A stretch of DNA of 8,212 bases, taken from JAMOQA01 sp964582785. Its GTDB lineage: Bacteria > Acidobacteriota > Polarisedimenticolia > J045. Numbering within the stretch: the first letter of the stretch is position 1; every line of letters starts with the position of its first letter. Under the pieces are notes generated by a model. It worked only from the letters and a program-made list of their open reading frames with translations, ran no database searches and was not told the origin of the DNA. The DNA is taken from positions 1-8,212 of the forward strand of contig CAZOTT010000116.1 in the NCBI GenBank assembly GCA_964582785.1, read 5' to 3'. Below, in pieces: positions 1-5,951 of the stretch. The translations under genes and the position numbers were made by a program.

Positions 1-573
1 GCCGCCACGAACCGGGACCTCCTGGAGGAGGTGCGGGCCGGCCAGTTTCGGTCCGACCTGTTCTGGCGGCTGGCGGTGGCGGTCCTGCACCTGCCGCCCC
101 TCCGCGAGCGACGGGAGGACCTGCCGGTGCTGATCGATCACCTCCTGGAGCGTCTTGCGGAGGGCCTGGCGGGCCAGCCGGGAGACCTCCCGCGGAGGCT
201 CAGCGGCGCCGCCCGGGAGCTGCTCCTGCGCCACCCCTGGCCGGGGAACGTCCGGGAACTGGAGAACACGCTGCTGCGGGCCATGGTCTGGGCGCGGGGC
301 CCGATGATCACCGTGGCCGACGTTCGGGCGGCCCTGCTCCCGGTGCAGGAGCCGGCGGAGGGGGTCCTCGATCGCCCCCTGGGGGAGGGGTTCGACCTGA
401 AGGGCCTCCTCTCCGAGGTGGCCCGCCACTACCTGTCGCGGGCCCTCGAGGAGGCCGGGGGCAACCTGACGCGCGCGGCCCGGCTGGTCGGGCTCCCCAG
501 CCACCAGACGTTCGCCAACTGGGCCCGCCGGCACGGGGCTTTCCCTCCCGGGACACGGCACCCGGGGAAGTAA
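1..573 (+). CDS. Sigma-54-dependent transcriptional activator, C-terminal part (5' truncated by window)
   Basis: The reading frame is open from base 1, so the gene begins upstream; 190 codons and a TAA stop are visible. Residues 16-41 (FRSDLFWRL, then LPPLRERREDL) and 79-88 (HPWPGNVREL) are hallmark sequences of the AAA+ domain of bacterial enhancer-binding proteins, which remodel sigma-54 RNA polymerase by ATP hydrolysis. Walker A, Walker B and the GAFTGA loop would lie to the left and cannot be checked. Residues about 133-180 form a Fis-type DNA-binding domain, with a helix-turn-helix around NLTRAARLVGLPSHQTFANW. The last ten residues are a basic tail. The sensor domain is outside the window, so the signal is unknown. 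A near-consensus sigma-54 promoter lies 130 bases downstream in the same orientation, which makes the following genes its likely targets (inference). The family assignment is near certain; the exact subfamily is not. Confidence 0.95.
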   Translation, partial: AATNRDLLEEVRAGQFRSDLFWRLAVAVLHLPPLRERREDLPVLIDHLLERLAEGLAGQPGDLPRRLSGAARELLLRHPWPGNVRELENTLLRAMVWARGPMITVADVRAALLPVQEPAEGVLDRPLGEGFDLKGLLSEVARHYLSRALEEAGGNLTRAARLVGLPSHQTFANWARRHGAFPPGTRHPGK

Positions 574-589
574 AAAAACTTTCACTATT

Positions 590-608
590 GACAGTACTCT
601 TCCCTGTC
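590..608. promoter_or_regulatory. Inverted repeat, possible upstream activator site
   Basis: GACAG (590-594) and CTGTC (604-608) form an inverted repeat with a 9-base spacer. It lies in the only clearly AT-rich patch of the region, just after the activator's stop codon. It is about 95 bases upstream of the -24 element at 702, a typical distance for an enhancer bound by a sigma-54 activator. The half-sites are only 5 bp, so chance is possible. A second, weaker pair, GACACGG at 552-558 and its complement at 610-616, flanks the same patch. The assignment is inference. Confidence 0.35.
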
Positions 609-701
609 CCCGTGTCGTGACCGGCCGGGAGAGGACGCCGGTCCCCGCGGATACCGCGGCCGGGCAACGGCTTCCGTCCCGGCCGATGCCGGCTGGCCCT
701 T

Positions 702-718
702 CCGGCACGGTTCCTGCA
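702..718 (+). promoter_or_regulatory. Sigma-54 (-24/-12) promoter
   Basis: CCGGCACGGTTCCTGCA matches the established consensus YTGGCACGRNNNTTGCW at all but two specified positions. The invariant GG (704-705) and GC (716-717) are exactly 12 bases apart. Counting C717 as -12 predicts transcription starting near 729. It lies in the gap just after a sigma-54 activator gene and reads toward the accessory and CRISPR genes, which strengthens the call. It should be silent without an active enhancer-binding protein. Confidence 0.75.
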
Positions 719-728
719 TTGCCTGGTG

Positions 729-857
729 GTGAGGGGGCGCCGGGGGATCTCCCGGGGCCCGCGGGCAGGACCACGCAAGGATGACACGGGCCGTACCCCG
801 CGACGGGCGCAGCGGGGACGGTGTCCCCCGGGGAAAACCCGGAAAGGAGGGAACGCC
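729..857 (+). promoter_or_regulatory. Structured 5' leader of the sigma-54 transcript
   Basis: About 129 bases separate the predicted start site from the first start codon. Visible hairpins are CCGGG/CCCGG (740-744 with 751-755), GGGGAC/GTCCCC with a 3-base loop (814-819 with 823-828), and CCGGG/CCCGG with a GAAAA loop (828-832 with 838-842). The last ends immediately before the Shine-Dalgarno sequence AAAGGAGG (843-850). They could tune translation of the 858 gene, but short GC stems are common at this base composition. No known riboswitch class was recognised. Confidence 0.3.
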
Positions 858-1355
858 ATGCCGGACGGGAAGGAACGGGACGAGTGGGCCGCCGGCGGGC
901 CCGGCGGCGGAACTGCTCCGGGGGGGGAGCCGGGCGATCGCCGCGAGCCCCGGGAGGGGGACGATGGCACGGCTTCGGGGGCTCCCGTGGAAGAACCGCA
1001 GAGTAGCGTGATCCGGAGGAAGTGTGACGGCCGCTGGTACGTGGTGACCTTTCCCGGTTCCACCCGGGACCCCTTCCTGCAACTGGCCGACCTGCTCGTG
1101 CCGCCGGAAGAGACCCTGGAGCGGTTGATTCCCATCTTCCTCCGGTCCGGGTCGGCGGCCGACGGCGACCACGGGGAGGGAGAAACGGGCGCCCGACCGG
1201 GGGACGGAAAACCCGCCGCGGAAGACCGGGGAGGGCCGAGCGGCGCCGGGGAAGAACAACGGGAAGGGGGCGGGGCCCCTGCCCCAGAACCCTCCCCGGG
1301 TCCGGGCGGGGAGCACGGCCGGGAAGGGGAACCCCCCGGGGGCGGGGTACCGTGA
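858..1355 (+). CDS. Hypothetical protein with small folded core and disordered tails
   Basis: The 165-residue product has no recognised family. ATG 858 was chosen because AAAGGAGG sits 7 bases upstream; the frame is open further upstream, but with no comparable ribosome site. Residues 1-47 and about 99-165 are low complexity (Gly, Pro, Glu, Arg, Asp) and probably disordered. Residues about 48-98 look like a compact alpha/beta unit (KCDGRWYVVTF, then FLQLADLLVPPEETLERLIP), with one Cys (C56). There is no signal peptide or membrane segment. It is the first gene after the predicted sigma-54 promoter, so it should be the most directly regulated product. A role in the CRISPR response is suggested only by position. 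The low-complexity ends make the reading frame somewhat less certain than for the cas genes, but the core has ordinary protein-like composition. Confidence 0.7.
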   Translation: MPDGKERDEWAAGGPGGGTAPGGEPGDRREPREGDDGTASGAPVEEPQSSVIRRKCDGRWYVVTFPGSTRDPFLQLADLLVPPEETLERLIPIFLRSGSAADGDHGEGETGARPGDGKPAAEDRGGPSGAGEEQREGGGAPAPEPSPGPGGEHGREGEPPGGGVP

Positions 1356-1555
1356 ACCACGCCGGCCCCTCGTCTCCGGCTTCCGGGAGGAGCACCGCCC
1401 GGACTCTCCCCGGGCCCATGACGGCTCCCGGGGGCGTGGACAGGAACGTCACCGGCGACGTGCCGTGCAGGCGGGTGGAACCCGCGTGCAACATGGCCAT
1501 CGCTGACGCGGGAAGGGGCGGGTGGGAGGACCACCCGGCGGAAGGGGAGGGGACG
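1356..1555. other. 200-base gap between the two accessory genes
   Basis: No convincing gene was found. The frame of the downstream membrane protein stays open through this gap back to a GTG at 1352, which overlaps the previous stop (GTGA). That leaves open an N-terminal extension of up to 68 residues, but the extension would be Pro/Gly/Arg-rich and lacks a good ribosome site. An in-frame ATG at 1493 is also possible. The main structure seen is the inverted repeat at 1466-1490. Confidence 0.5.
1466..1490. repeat. Strong inverted repeat / stem-loop
   Basis: TGCA-G-GCGGGT, loop GGA, ACCCGC-G-TGCA. Ten base pairs close a 3-base loop, with a single G/G mismatch inside the stem. It ends 65 bases before the start of the membrane protein gene. 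As RNA it would be a stable hairpin with no following T tract, so it is not a standard terminator. As DNA it could be a dimeric operator. Function unknown. Confidence 0.55.
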
Positions 1556-1852
1556 ATGCCCGGGACGCGTTTTCGGCAGGGAATGGGAACGGTGCTGGTC
1601 GGTGCCGCGCTGCTTCTCGGTGGACCGGTAGCCCTCGTCGTGCACGCCTGGACCGTCGTCATCGCCTGGCACGGGTGGGGGCCCTTCGCGGCCGCGGCCA
1701 CTTTCGCCTTCCCGCTCCTCTCCGAGCTCGTTGTCGGGGTCGCCGTCTCCCTGCGCGCGGGGACCGTCCTGAACGGGTACGTGCTTGCCCTGGGCGCCTG
1801 CGCCGCCACCTGGTTCCTGTTCGCCGCCGGGGCGGCGTTCCTCGAAAGGTAG
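1556..1852 (+). CDS. Small integral membrane protein, unknown function
   Basis: The 98-residue product is very hydrophobic. Likely membrane segments are at about 11-38 (LVGAALLLGGPVALVVHAW and following), 43-66 and 72-95, so three passes are predicted, with a short basic N-terminus (MPGTRFRQG). ATG 1556 follows a GGGGAGGGG ribosome site at 1544-1552; in-frame starts at 1493 and GTG 1352 are less likely. It is not a family I recognise. Small membrane proteins are known as ancillary products near type III CRISPR loci, so a membrane-directed defence role is conceivable, but nothing in the sequence proves it. It lies between the predicted sigma-54 promoter and cas10. Confidence 0.75.
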   Translation: MPGTRFRQGMGTVLVGAALLLGGPVALVVHAWTVVIAWHGWGPFAAAATFAFPLLSELVVGVAVSLRAGTVLNGYVLALGACAATWFLFAAGAAFLER

Positions 1853-1862
1853 CGAGAGGCCC

Positions 1863-1891
1863 TTCAACGGGGCGCCTCGCAGTGATATAAG
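1863..1891 (+). promoter_or_regulatory. Candidate sigma-70-type extended -10 promoter before cas10
   Basis: TGATATAAG at 1883-1891 reads as an extended -10 element (TG, one base, then TATAAG, 5 of 6 to TATAAT). A weak -35-like TTCAAC lies at 1863-1868, exactly 17 bases upstream. It stands out as an AT-rich island in GC-rich DNA, in the 235-base gap before cas10. Transcription would start around 1897-1899, just at the hairpin beginning at 1899. This would let the effector genes be expressed without the sigma-54 promoter. Sequence-based inference only. Confidence 0.45.
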
Positions 1892-1898
1892 AACACGT

Positions 1899-1949
1899 CG
1901 CCCCCGCTTCGCGAGGGGCGGGCGGGGGACGGCCGGCAGCGACCGGCCG
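1899..1949 (+). repeat. Two adjacent GC hairpins in the cas10 upstream region
   Basis: Hairpin 1: CGCCCC-CGC (1899-1907), loop TTC, GCG-A-GGGGCG (1911-1920), nine pairs with one bulged A. Hairpin 2: CGGCCGG (1930-1936), loop CAGCGA, CCGGCCG (1943-1949), seven perfect pairs. Neither is followed by a T tract, so they are not classic intrinsic terminators. They may protect a transcript's 5' end, slow polymerase or mark a processing site. The remaining bases up to cas10 (1950-2087) hold only its Shine-Dalgarno sequence and nothing else I can name. Confidence 0.5.
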
Positions 1950-2087
1950 AGGGGAACCGGACGGGGTGCGATCCCTGGCGCAAACGGGAAACCGGGAACG
2001 GGAGGCCGGTACGATGCCGGGCCCCCGGGCAGGGCTTCCGCTGCCTGCCGTTCGTTCCCGGTGGACGGCGGAAGGAGAAGGAAACCG

Positions 2088-3665
2088 ATGGCGACGTGGC
2101 TCGTGAGCTTCGACCTGCCCGGTATCCATCGCTACGTCTTCGGGGCCGACAAGGCGCGCCTGGTCCGGGGGGCCAGCGGCCTTATCGATCACGTCAACCG
2201 GGAGGTGGTGCCGGCAGCGTTCGCCGGGGCGCTGGGGAGAGACCCGGGGCACATCACCGTCTACGCCCACGGGGGGAACGGCCTTCTCGTCGTGGACGGG
2301 GTTGACCGGGATGCGCTGGCCGCGGCCACGGCGCGGGCCCGAGGCGAGGTCTCCCGCCGCACCGGGGATGCCATTCGCCTCTCCGTCGGCGTCTCGGAAC
2401 TGGACGGGTCCTTCCCGGCCGCCCTCCGGGAGGCCATCCGGGACAGGATGCGGGACCGGTACGCTCCTCCTCCCCCGGTGGAGGAGTCTTCCTGGGGAGA
2501 CCGCCCCCGGTGCGAGCTGTGCGGGGACGAACCGGGGGACGGCAAGGGGCCGCTGCAGGTCTCGGAACGGGAGACCTGGGAGCACGTGGGGGCCGGCTGC
2601 CGGGCCCGGGAGGGGGCGTGGAACGGGCAGCGCAGGGGGCTCGTGGCCTCCCCGTGGCGGAAGGTCGTGTCCCGGGTCGTCGGAGAGGCAGGTGACGGGG
2701 AGACGCTGGAAAACCTCCGGCCCGCCGACTTCCAGTCGATCGGGGAGTCGTGCGCGGCACGCGCCGGGTACGTGGGCGTGGTGTACGCCGACGGGGACGG
2801 CATGGGAAACATCGTCCGGAGCATCGACGAGCGGGACGTCTACGCGGCCTTCGCCGAGGCGGTGGACGGCGCGATCGTCGCCGCGGCCGCCGATGCCGTC
2901 GGGTCCCACTTCGGCCGGGAACTCCGCGCGGGGTCCAAGCCCGGGATCGACCTCCTGCTGGTCGGCGGGGACGACGTGGTGGCCGTGGTCCGGGCGGACC
3001 GGGCCCTTCCCTTCGCCCTGGACCTGGCCCGGGCCTTCCGCGAGCGGGTGCGGGAGGGTTTCGAGGCCTCCCCGCAGCTCTGGGGCGGGAAGATCGATGC
3101 GTCGACGATCGGGCTCTCGGTCGGGGTCGCCATCGCCCGCGCCGACCAGCCGTTCCGCGGGGTCGTGGCGCGGGCAGAGGAGCTGCTGCGCGAGGCCAAG
3201 AAGAAGAGAGAGCCGGGCCGTCCCGCCGTCGACTTCGAGGACGTCTCCCAGGGCCACGGGGTACCCCTCGAGGACCTGCGGGCGACGCTTCGCAGGACGG
3301 CGACGGGCCGGGCGATCCTCCACGGGACGCGGCCCCTCTTCCTGGACGAGGCGGAGAAACTCCTGGACGCGGTCCGCGGCCTCGCCCGGGCGGGGGACGC
3401 CGGGAAGACGCGGGCGAACAACGTGTTCCAGCTGGGTCTCGCCGGCCCGGTCGCCGGGTCCTTCGAGCTCAAGCGGATGCTCGGGCGGGAGGCGGAGGGG
3501 CGCGGCGGCCACCCCGTCCGCGAGTTCCTCGAGGCGCTGGGCGTGCTGGAGGAGCCGGTCGGGTGGAAGGAGACCGCCCGTGGAGGGGAAAAGGCCTGGG
3601 AGTCTCCCCTGGCGGACGCGGCCCAGCTGTTCCCGTACGTCGGCGGAACGGAGGTGACGAGGTGA
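2088..3665 (+). CDS. cas10: Cas10 (Cmr2/Csm1-type) large subunit, HD-less, with GGDD cyclase motif
   Basis: The 525-residue product is the signature subunit of type III CRISPR complexes. It starts directly with a first palm-like domain of the Cmr2 kind (SFDLPGIHRYVFGADKARL, residues 7-25), with no N-terminal HD nuclease domain, which explains its shorter length than full Cas10 proteins. A possible zinc site follows: C142 and C145 (CELC) with H166 and C171. The second palm carries YADGDGMG (233-240, metal ligands D235 and D237) and GGDD (293-296), so cyclic oligoadenylate synthesis on target RNA binding is predicted. Residues about 390-525 are the helical C-terminal domain. GAAGGAGAAGG at 2071-2081 supports ATG 2088; the frame is open upstream but reads as low-complexity shadow. 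Its stop overlaps the next start by 4 bases (GTGA). All expected polymerase-type active residues are present. Confidence 0.95.
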   Translation: MATWLVSFDLPGIHRYVFGADKARLVRGASGLIDHVNREVVPAAFAGALGRDPGHITVYAHGGNGLLVVDGVDRDALAAATARARGEVSRRTGDAIRLSVGVSELDGSFPAALREAIRDRMRDRYAPPPPVEESSWGDRPRCELCGDEPGDGKGPLQVSERETWEHVGAGCRAREGAWNGQRRGLVASPWRKVVSRVVGEAGDGETLENLRPADFQSIGESCAARAGYVGVVYADGDGMGNIVRSIDERDVYAAFAEAVDGAIVAAAADAVGSHFGRELRAGSKPGIDLLLVGGDDVVAVVRADRALPFALDLARAFRERVREGFEASPQLWGGKIDASTIGLSVGVAIARADQPFRGVVARAEELLREAKKKREPGRPAVDFEDVSQGHGVPLEDLRATLRRTATGRAILHGTRPLFLDEAEKLLDAVRGLARAGDAGKTRANNVFQLGLAGPVAGSFELKRMLGREAEGRGGHPVREFLEALGVLEEPVGWKETARGGEKAWESPLADAAQLFPYVGGTEVTR

Positions 3666-4333
3666 TCCACGCCACCATCAGGTACAGGGTGAGATTCCTC
3701 GGGGCGGGAGCGGTCCTGCCGGCGAGCGGGTTCGGGGCCGGCGGCATCGACCGGGCCGTGGTCCGCACGGCCGGGCCCGGGGGTGTCCCGGTTCCCTACG
3801 TCCCCGGCTCCCACGTGCGGGGTGTCGTCCGGGAACAGGTGGAACGCCTGGCGCGCCTCGTCCTCGGCGAGGACGCGGTCCGGACGGCTTCCCACGGGGG
3901 CGACACGATGAACCCGGACCCCGGTGATCCCGTGGCGCGTCTCTTCGTGGGCGGCCGGCGCCAGGCCGTCGTCGCCTTCCGGGACCTGGTGCCGGCGGAT
4001 GCCGAGGGGGCCCGGCGAAACGTCCGGGCGCGGGCCCGGGTCAGCATCGACCGGCGGACGGGGGTGCAACGGGGCGGGCGCCTGTTCGACCACGAGACCT
4101 GGCACGCGGGCGTCCTCGAGGGAACCGTCGAGGCGTGGCTCGACGGGGAAGAGACGGCCGACCTCGACCTGGCGCTGCTGGCGGGGGGGTTGCGCCTCGT
4201 CGACGCCCTCGGCGGAAACCGGTCGGCGGGCCTGGGCCGCTGCGAGGTGGAGATCCTCGAGGTGAAGAAGGGTGGAGAGCCGGTGGCCCCGGAGGACCTC
4301 CTCGGGCGCCTCGGCGGGAGGAGCCAGCCATGA
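3662..4333 (+). CDS. Cas7-like RAMP protein (Csm3 group), short form
   Basis: This 223-residue protein is a backbone subunit that would bind crRNA and target RNA in the type III complex. GTG 3662 overlaps the cas10 stop, and GGAGGTGA (3650-3657) fits this start. Family signs in order: GFGAGGIDRAVV (23-34), where D30 sits at the position of the Csm3 cleavage Asp; the YVPGSHVRGVVRE loop (46-58), equivalent to the usual PGSSLKG; RLFVGG (93-98) and AFRDLVPADA (105-114) in place of LFGS and the following Asp-Ala; IDRRTG (129-134); and the glycine-rich loop GGNRSAGLGRCEV (184-196). The Cys cluster found in the two later Cas7 proteins is absent, so it is a diverged paralogue. It overlaps csx10 by 4 bases (ATGA), indicating coupled translation. 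Confidence 0.88.
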   Translation: MIHATIRYRVRFLGAGAVLPASGFGAGGIDRAVVRTAGPGGVPVPYVPGSHVRGVVREQVERLARLVLGEDAVRTASHGGDTMNPDPGDPVARLFVGGRRQAVVAFRDLVPADAEGARRNVRARARVSIDRRTGVQRGGRLFDHETWHAGVLEGTVEAWLDGEETADLDLALLAGGLRLVDALGGNRSAGLGRCEVEILEVKKGGEPVAPEDLLGRLGGRSQP

Positions 4334-5466
4334 GGGTACCCGTGACGGTCCGGCTGGAGCCGGAAACCCCGTGGTGCATCTCGCGGCACCGGGAGCGGAA
4401 CGTGGGCGAGACCCTGGACGAGGTCCCGGGCTCCACCCTGCGCGGGGCCCTGGCGGCCGCCTGGATCCGGGTACGCGGCATGCCGGACGAGGCGTTCGAC
4501 CGGGTGTTCCAGTCCGGGCGCAACCGGTTCCCGTTCTGCTACCCCGGCACCGGGTTCCCCCGCCCGGCCCCGGTCACGACCCGCACCTGCAAGTCCCACC
4601 GGGGGCCCCGGCCCACGGGACACGGCATCGTGGACGGGGCACTGGCCCTCCTGGGCCTCGCCGACCGCGCAGCGCCCGACTCCTGTTCCGCCGAGGGGTG
4701 CCACGAGCGGCTGGTCCGGTGGGGCCGCCTGGTGACGGAAGAGAATGGCCGGGTCCTCGCCCCCCGGCACGAGCTGCGGATGCACGCCGGGATCCACCGG
4801 GCGACGGGCAGCGTCCGGCCCGGGGTGCTCTACGGCACCACGGTCGCCCTGCCGTGGGCCCGGGTCGAGGGTTCGCCAAGAGAGTGGGAGCGGGTGGTCC
4901 TCGAGGGGACGGGCTTCTTCGCACCCGAAGACCTGGAGCAGCTCCGGGGGGTGCTCCGGGAGATCGACGGCACGATCCTCGTCGGTCGTTCCCGTTCCGT
5001 CGGCCTCGGGGTGATGAAGGTCCGCCTGGAAGAGGGGGACGGGGACCGGACCGCGGGCCTGCGGCGCCGGTTCGAGGCCTGGATCGAGAAGGCTCCCCGC
5101 AGGCTGCGGGAGAACGGGATTCCCGTGGCCCTGGTCCTCGTGTCACCGGCCATCCTCCGCCGTGAGGGCAGGTGGTCCTTCGACCCGGTGGAGTTCCTCC
5201 GGGAACCGCTGGGCCTCGACGGGGGTGCCCGGGCGCTGGTCCAGCGGGTGCCGGTCTTCGGGTGGGACATGAAGGAGGGTCGGCCCCGGCCCACCGAGTG
5301 GGCGGTGGCGGCGGGGAGCGTCGTCGTCGGGCGATCCCGCCTGGGGCAGGAAGAGCTGCTGGACAGGGTGGGCTGGCTGGAAGAGGAAGGCCTGGGGGCC
5401 CGCGTGGAGGAAGGCTTCGGCCGGGTGCACGCGTGGGACCCCCTGCTGCTGGGAGACGTGCAATGA
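4330..5466 (+). CDS. csx10: Csx10 family RAMP protein (Cas5-like subunit of subtype III-D)
   Basis: The 378-residue product is about the usual Csx10 length and contains two RAMP-like halves. Visible motifs are EVPGSTLRGALAAAW (31-45), HAGIHRATGSVRPGVLYGT (152-170), the glycine-rich loop LVGRSRSVGLGVMKV (217-231) and a second one at EEGFGRVHAW (360-369). Cysteines C70, C87, C119 and C124 with nearby histidines (H90, H98, H125) could bind zinc. Csx10 is characteristic of subtype III-D, where it takes the Cas5 role at the crRNA 5' handle beside Cas10. ATG 4330 lies inside ATGA, overlapping the previous stop, and GGGAGGAG is at 4316-4323. The stop overlaps the next ATG in the same way. No feature suggests inactivation. 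Confidence 0.88.
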   Translation: MRVPVTVRLEPETPWCISRHRERNVGETLDEVPGSTLRGALAAAWIRVRGMPDEAFDRVFQSGRNRFPFCYPGTGFPRPAPVTTRTCKSHRGPRPTGHGIVDGALALLGLADRAAPDSCSAEGCHERLVRWGRLVTEENGRVLAPRHELRMHAGIHRATGSVRPGVLYGTTVALPWARVEGSPREWERVVLEGTGFFAPEDLEQLRGVLREIDGTILVGRSRSVGLGVMKVRLEEGDGDRTAGLRRRFEAWIEKAPRRLRENGIPVALVLVSPAILRREGRWSFDPVEFLREPLGLDGGARALVQRVPVFGWDMKEGRPRPTEWAVAAGSVVVGRSRLGQEELLDRVGWLEEEGLGARVEEGFGRVHAWDPLLLGDVQ

Positions 5467-5951
5467 GCGAAGAAACCCGGAAGGAAGGCGGGAGGGCCGC
5501 AGAGGCAGAAGGAGGCCCGGACGTGGACCACGAGCTGGACGTCCTCTTGGAGGGTCTCCGCGACGAGATCGTCGGTCTCGGCACGCAGGCTGCCGACGTG
5601 TTCGGCGCGGACGGCAGGACCCAGCTCTCGAACCTGGAGCAGGTGGCGCTCCACGCCACGACGTTCGCCGAGATCGACGCGTTCATCAAGCGGCAGGCGG
5701 GGAAAGAAAAGGAAAAAAAAGAAAAGCAGGGGAAATGGCGAGAGATCGCTCCCGGCCTGCTCGAGTTCACGGCGAAAGCCCGGGACGAGGCGGGGAAGCG
5801 GCTGGCCGGCGGGGAAGAGTCGGAAGATCGCCGCCGCCGCCGGCTGCTGGAACTGCGGGTGCCGGAACGCCTCCTGGGAACCGCCTTTCGCTGGCTGCAC
5901 AGCGAGTACCTCTACCAGGTCGGCGGCCGGCCGGGGGGTGGCAGGCGATGA
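5463..5951 (+). CDS. Small helical type III-associated protein, candidate Cas11-like small subunit
   Basis: This 162-residue protein lies in the middle of the effector operon, with ATGA overlaps at both ends (ATG 5463 and the stop at 5951) and GGGAG at 5451-5455. Residues 1-20 are a charged, probably loose N-terminus. About 22-80 and 92-150 look alpha-helical, with TQLSNLEQVALHATTFAEID (53-72) as the most protein-like block. Between them is a lysine-rich linker KEKEKKEKQGK (81-91) encoded by a run including eight A bases (5713-5720), unusual for this GC-rich sequence. The tail is Gly/Arg-rich. Type III complexes need a helical small subunit (Cas11; Csm2 or Cmr5 families); this gene and its neighbour are the two candidates. 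No enzymatic motif was found. Gene reality is well supported; function is inferred from position and composition. Confidence 0.8.
   Translation: MSEETRKEGGRAAEAEGGPDVDHELDVLLEGLRDEIVGLGTQAADVFGADGRTQLSNLEQVALHATTFAEIDAFIKRQAGKEKEKKEKQGKWREIAPGLLEFTAKARDEAGKRLAGGEESEDRRRRRLLELRVPERLLGTAFRWLHSEYLYQVGGRPGGGRR

Noticed and set aside
547..578. CCCGGG...CCCGGG stem followed by a homopolymer at the end of the activator gene, as a terminator
   Set aside because: The following run is A, not T, on the coding strand, and the stem is inside the coding region; no rho-independent terminator is visible.
588..616. TTGACA at 588-593 as a sigma-70 -35 box
   Set aside because: The sequence 17 bases downstream (CGTGTC) has no resemblance to a -10 element.
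552..789. GACACGG at 552, 783 and (inverted) 610 as an operator family
   Set aside because: A 7-base match in GC-rich DNA can recur by chance; spacing is irregular and one copy is inside coding sequence.
1668..1684. TGGCACG as a second sigma-54 -24 element
   Set aside because: No GC at the required 12-base spacing, and it lies within the membrane protein gene. The same applies to TGGCACG near 4100.
308..3512. Very long open frames on the minus strand (308-1867 and 1659-3512)
   Set aside because: They are shadows caused by high GC: composition is Pro/Arg/Gly-rich, there are no domains, and they lie opposite the recognisable activator and cas10 genes.
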